A DNA stretch of 5,184 nucleotides from Clostridiales bacterium (lineage in GTDB: Bacteria; Bacillota; Clostridia; WRLR01). The stretch spans positions 1 to 5,184 of the forward strand of contig JAITSR010000205.1 in assembly GCA_031287655.1 (NCBI GenBank). Direction: 5' to 3'. Under the pieces are notes generated by a model. The model did not search any database. It was not told where the DNA came from and saw only the letters and a list, made by a program, of their open reading frames with translations. Shown one piece after another: positions 4,916 to 5,184 of this stretch (position 1 is the stretch's first letter; each line of letters opens with the position of its first letter). A program made the translations under genes and the position numbers.

Positions 4916-5184
4916 ATGAAGCTGAATATCGTGCTGGTGGAGCCTGAAATCCCGCAGAATACAGGCAATATCTCGCGGACCTGCGCGGCGATCGGCGCGG
5001 ATTTGCATCTCGTCCGCCCGCTCGGCTTCTCGACCGACGACCGGCAGCTAAAGCGCGCGGGGCTCGACTACTGGGACAAGCTCTCCGTCTGTTACTATGA
5101 TTCGTTTGCGGAACTTTTGCAAAGCCGCCCCGGCGCCCCGTTTTACTATTTTACGACGAAGGCCGATCGCGACTACTGCGGCGT
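4916..5184 (+). CDS. trmL: tRNA (cytidine/uridine-34 2'-O)-methyltransferase TrmL, N-terminal part
   Basis: The first 89 codons of a SPOUT-class methyltransferase; the gene runs off the right edge. The opening MKLNIVLVEPEIPQNTGNIS (1-20) with Arg21 following is the hallmark N-terminus of TrmL. HLVRPLGFSTDDRQLKRAGL (31-50), DYW, and FYYFTTKAD further on match the family. The full protein is normally about 150-160 residues, so the knotted SAM-binding C-terminal half is outside the window. In characterised members it methylates the 2'-OH of the wobble base in certain leucine tRNAs. The ATG lies 1 base after the cheX stop and has only a weak GGCGGCGG-like sequence ahead, so translation probably relies on coupling to cheX. 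It shares a tRNA wobble-position theme with queT, but that may be coincidence. Confidence 0.95.
   Translation, partial: MKLNIVLVEPEIPQNTGNISRTCAAIGADLHLVRPLGFSTDDRQLKRAGLDYWDKLSVCYYDSFAELLQSRPGAPFYYFTTKADRDYCG

Noticed and set aside
4353..4968. Minus-strand reading frames opposite cheX
   Set aside because: They mirror cheX codon periodicity, show no recognisable domain, and lie opposite an intact conserved gene.

Overview
The window looks like part of the chromosome of a GC-rich member of the Firmicutes, most likely an anaerobic Clostridia-type bacterium. The clues are a Firmicute-style QueT transporter, a stand-alone CheX, a lipoprotein-anchored binding protein typical of a single-membrane cell, strong GGAGG-type ribosome binding sites, and compact genes with 4-base overlaps. 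This is inference from gene content and composition; no rRNA or other taxonomic marker is present.

Left arm (1-3220, minus strand): an iron/siderophore ABC importer operon, read right to left. The order is substrate-binding lipoprotein (3220-2153), FecCD-family permease 1 (2156-1152), FecCD-family permease 2 (1155-127), then an ATPase whose N-terminal 43 codons are visible before the window ends (130-1). All three junctions are 4-base stop/start overlaps (ATGA, GTGA, ATGA), so the subunits are probably translationally coupled. The lipoprotein captures the ferric chelate outside the membrane, the permease pair forms the channel, and the ATPase drives transport.

Divergent intergenic region (3221-3508): on the minus strand there is a good promoter (-35 at 3374-3369, 17-base spacer, -10 at 3351-3346). 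Two copies of a 16-base interrupted palindrome, GTTAGY-N4-RCTAAC, lie at 3324-3339 (over the predicted transcription start) and at 3250-3265 (in the leader). Their centres are 74 bases apart, about seven helical turns. The half-sites match those of DtxR/IdeR-type metal-dependent repressors, which fits an iron-uptake operon. On the plus strand a separate promoter (3437-3466) serves queT.

Right arm (3509-5184, plus strand): queT (queuosine-precursor ECF transporter S component, with an unusual insert of about 50 Gly/Ser/Pro-rich residues), a 275-base gap, cheX (CheY-P phosphatase family), and, after 1 base, the start of trmL (tRNA wobble 2'-O-methyltransferase, cut by the window end). QueT and TrmL both relate to tRNA wobble-position modification. 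The gap holds a cluster of CGGAGCG repeats at the queT stop and a five-copy tandem repeat of exactly 18 bases (4310-4399), far more AT-rich than its surroundings.

I do not see a novel multi-gene system. The points most worth checking are the paired metal-type operators, the 18-base tandem array before cheX (possibly inside a small coupled reading frame), and the low-complexity insert in QueT.
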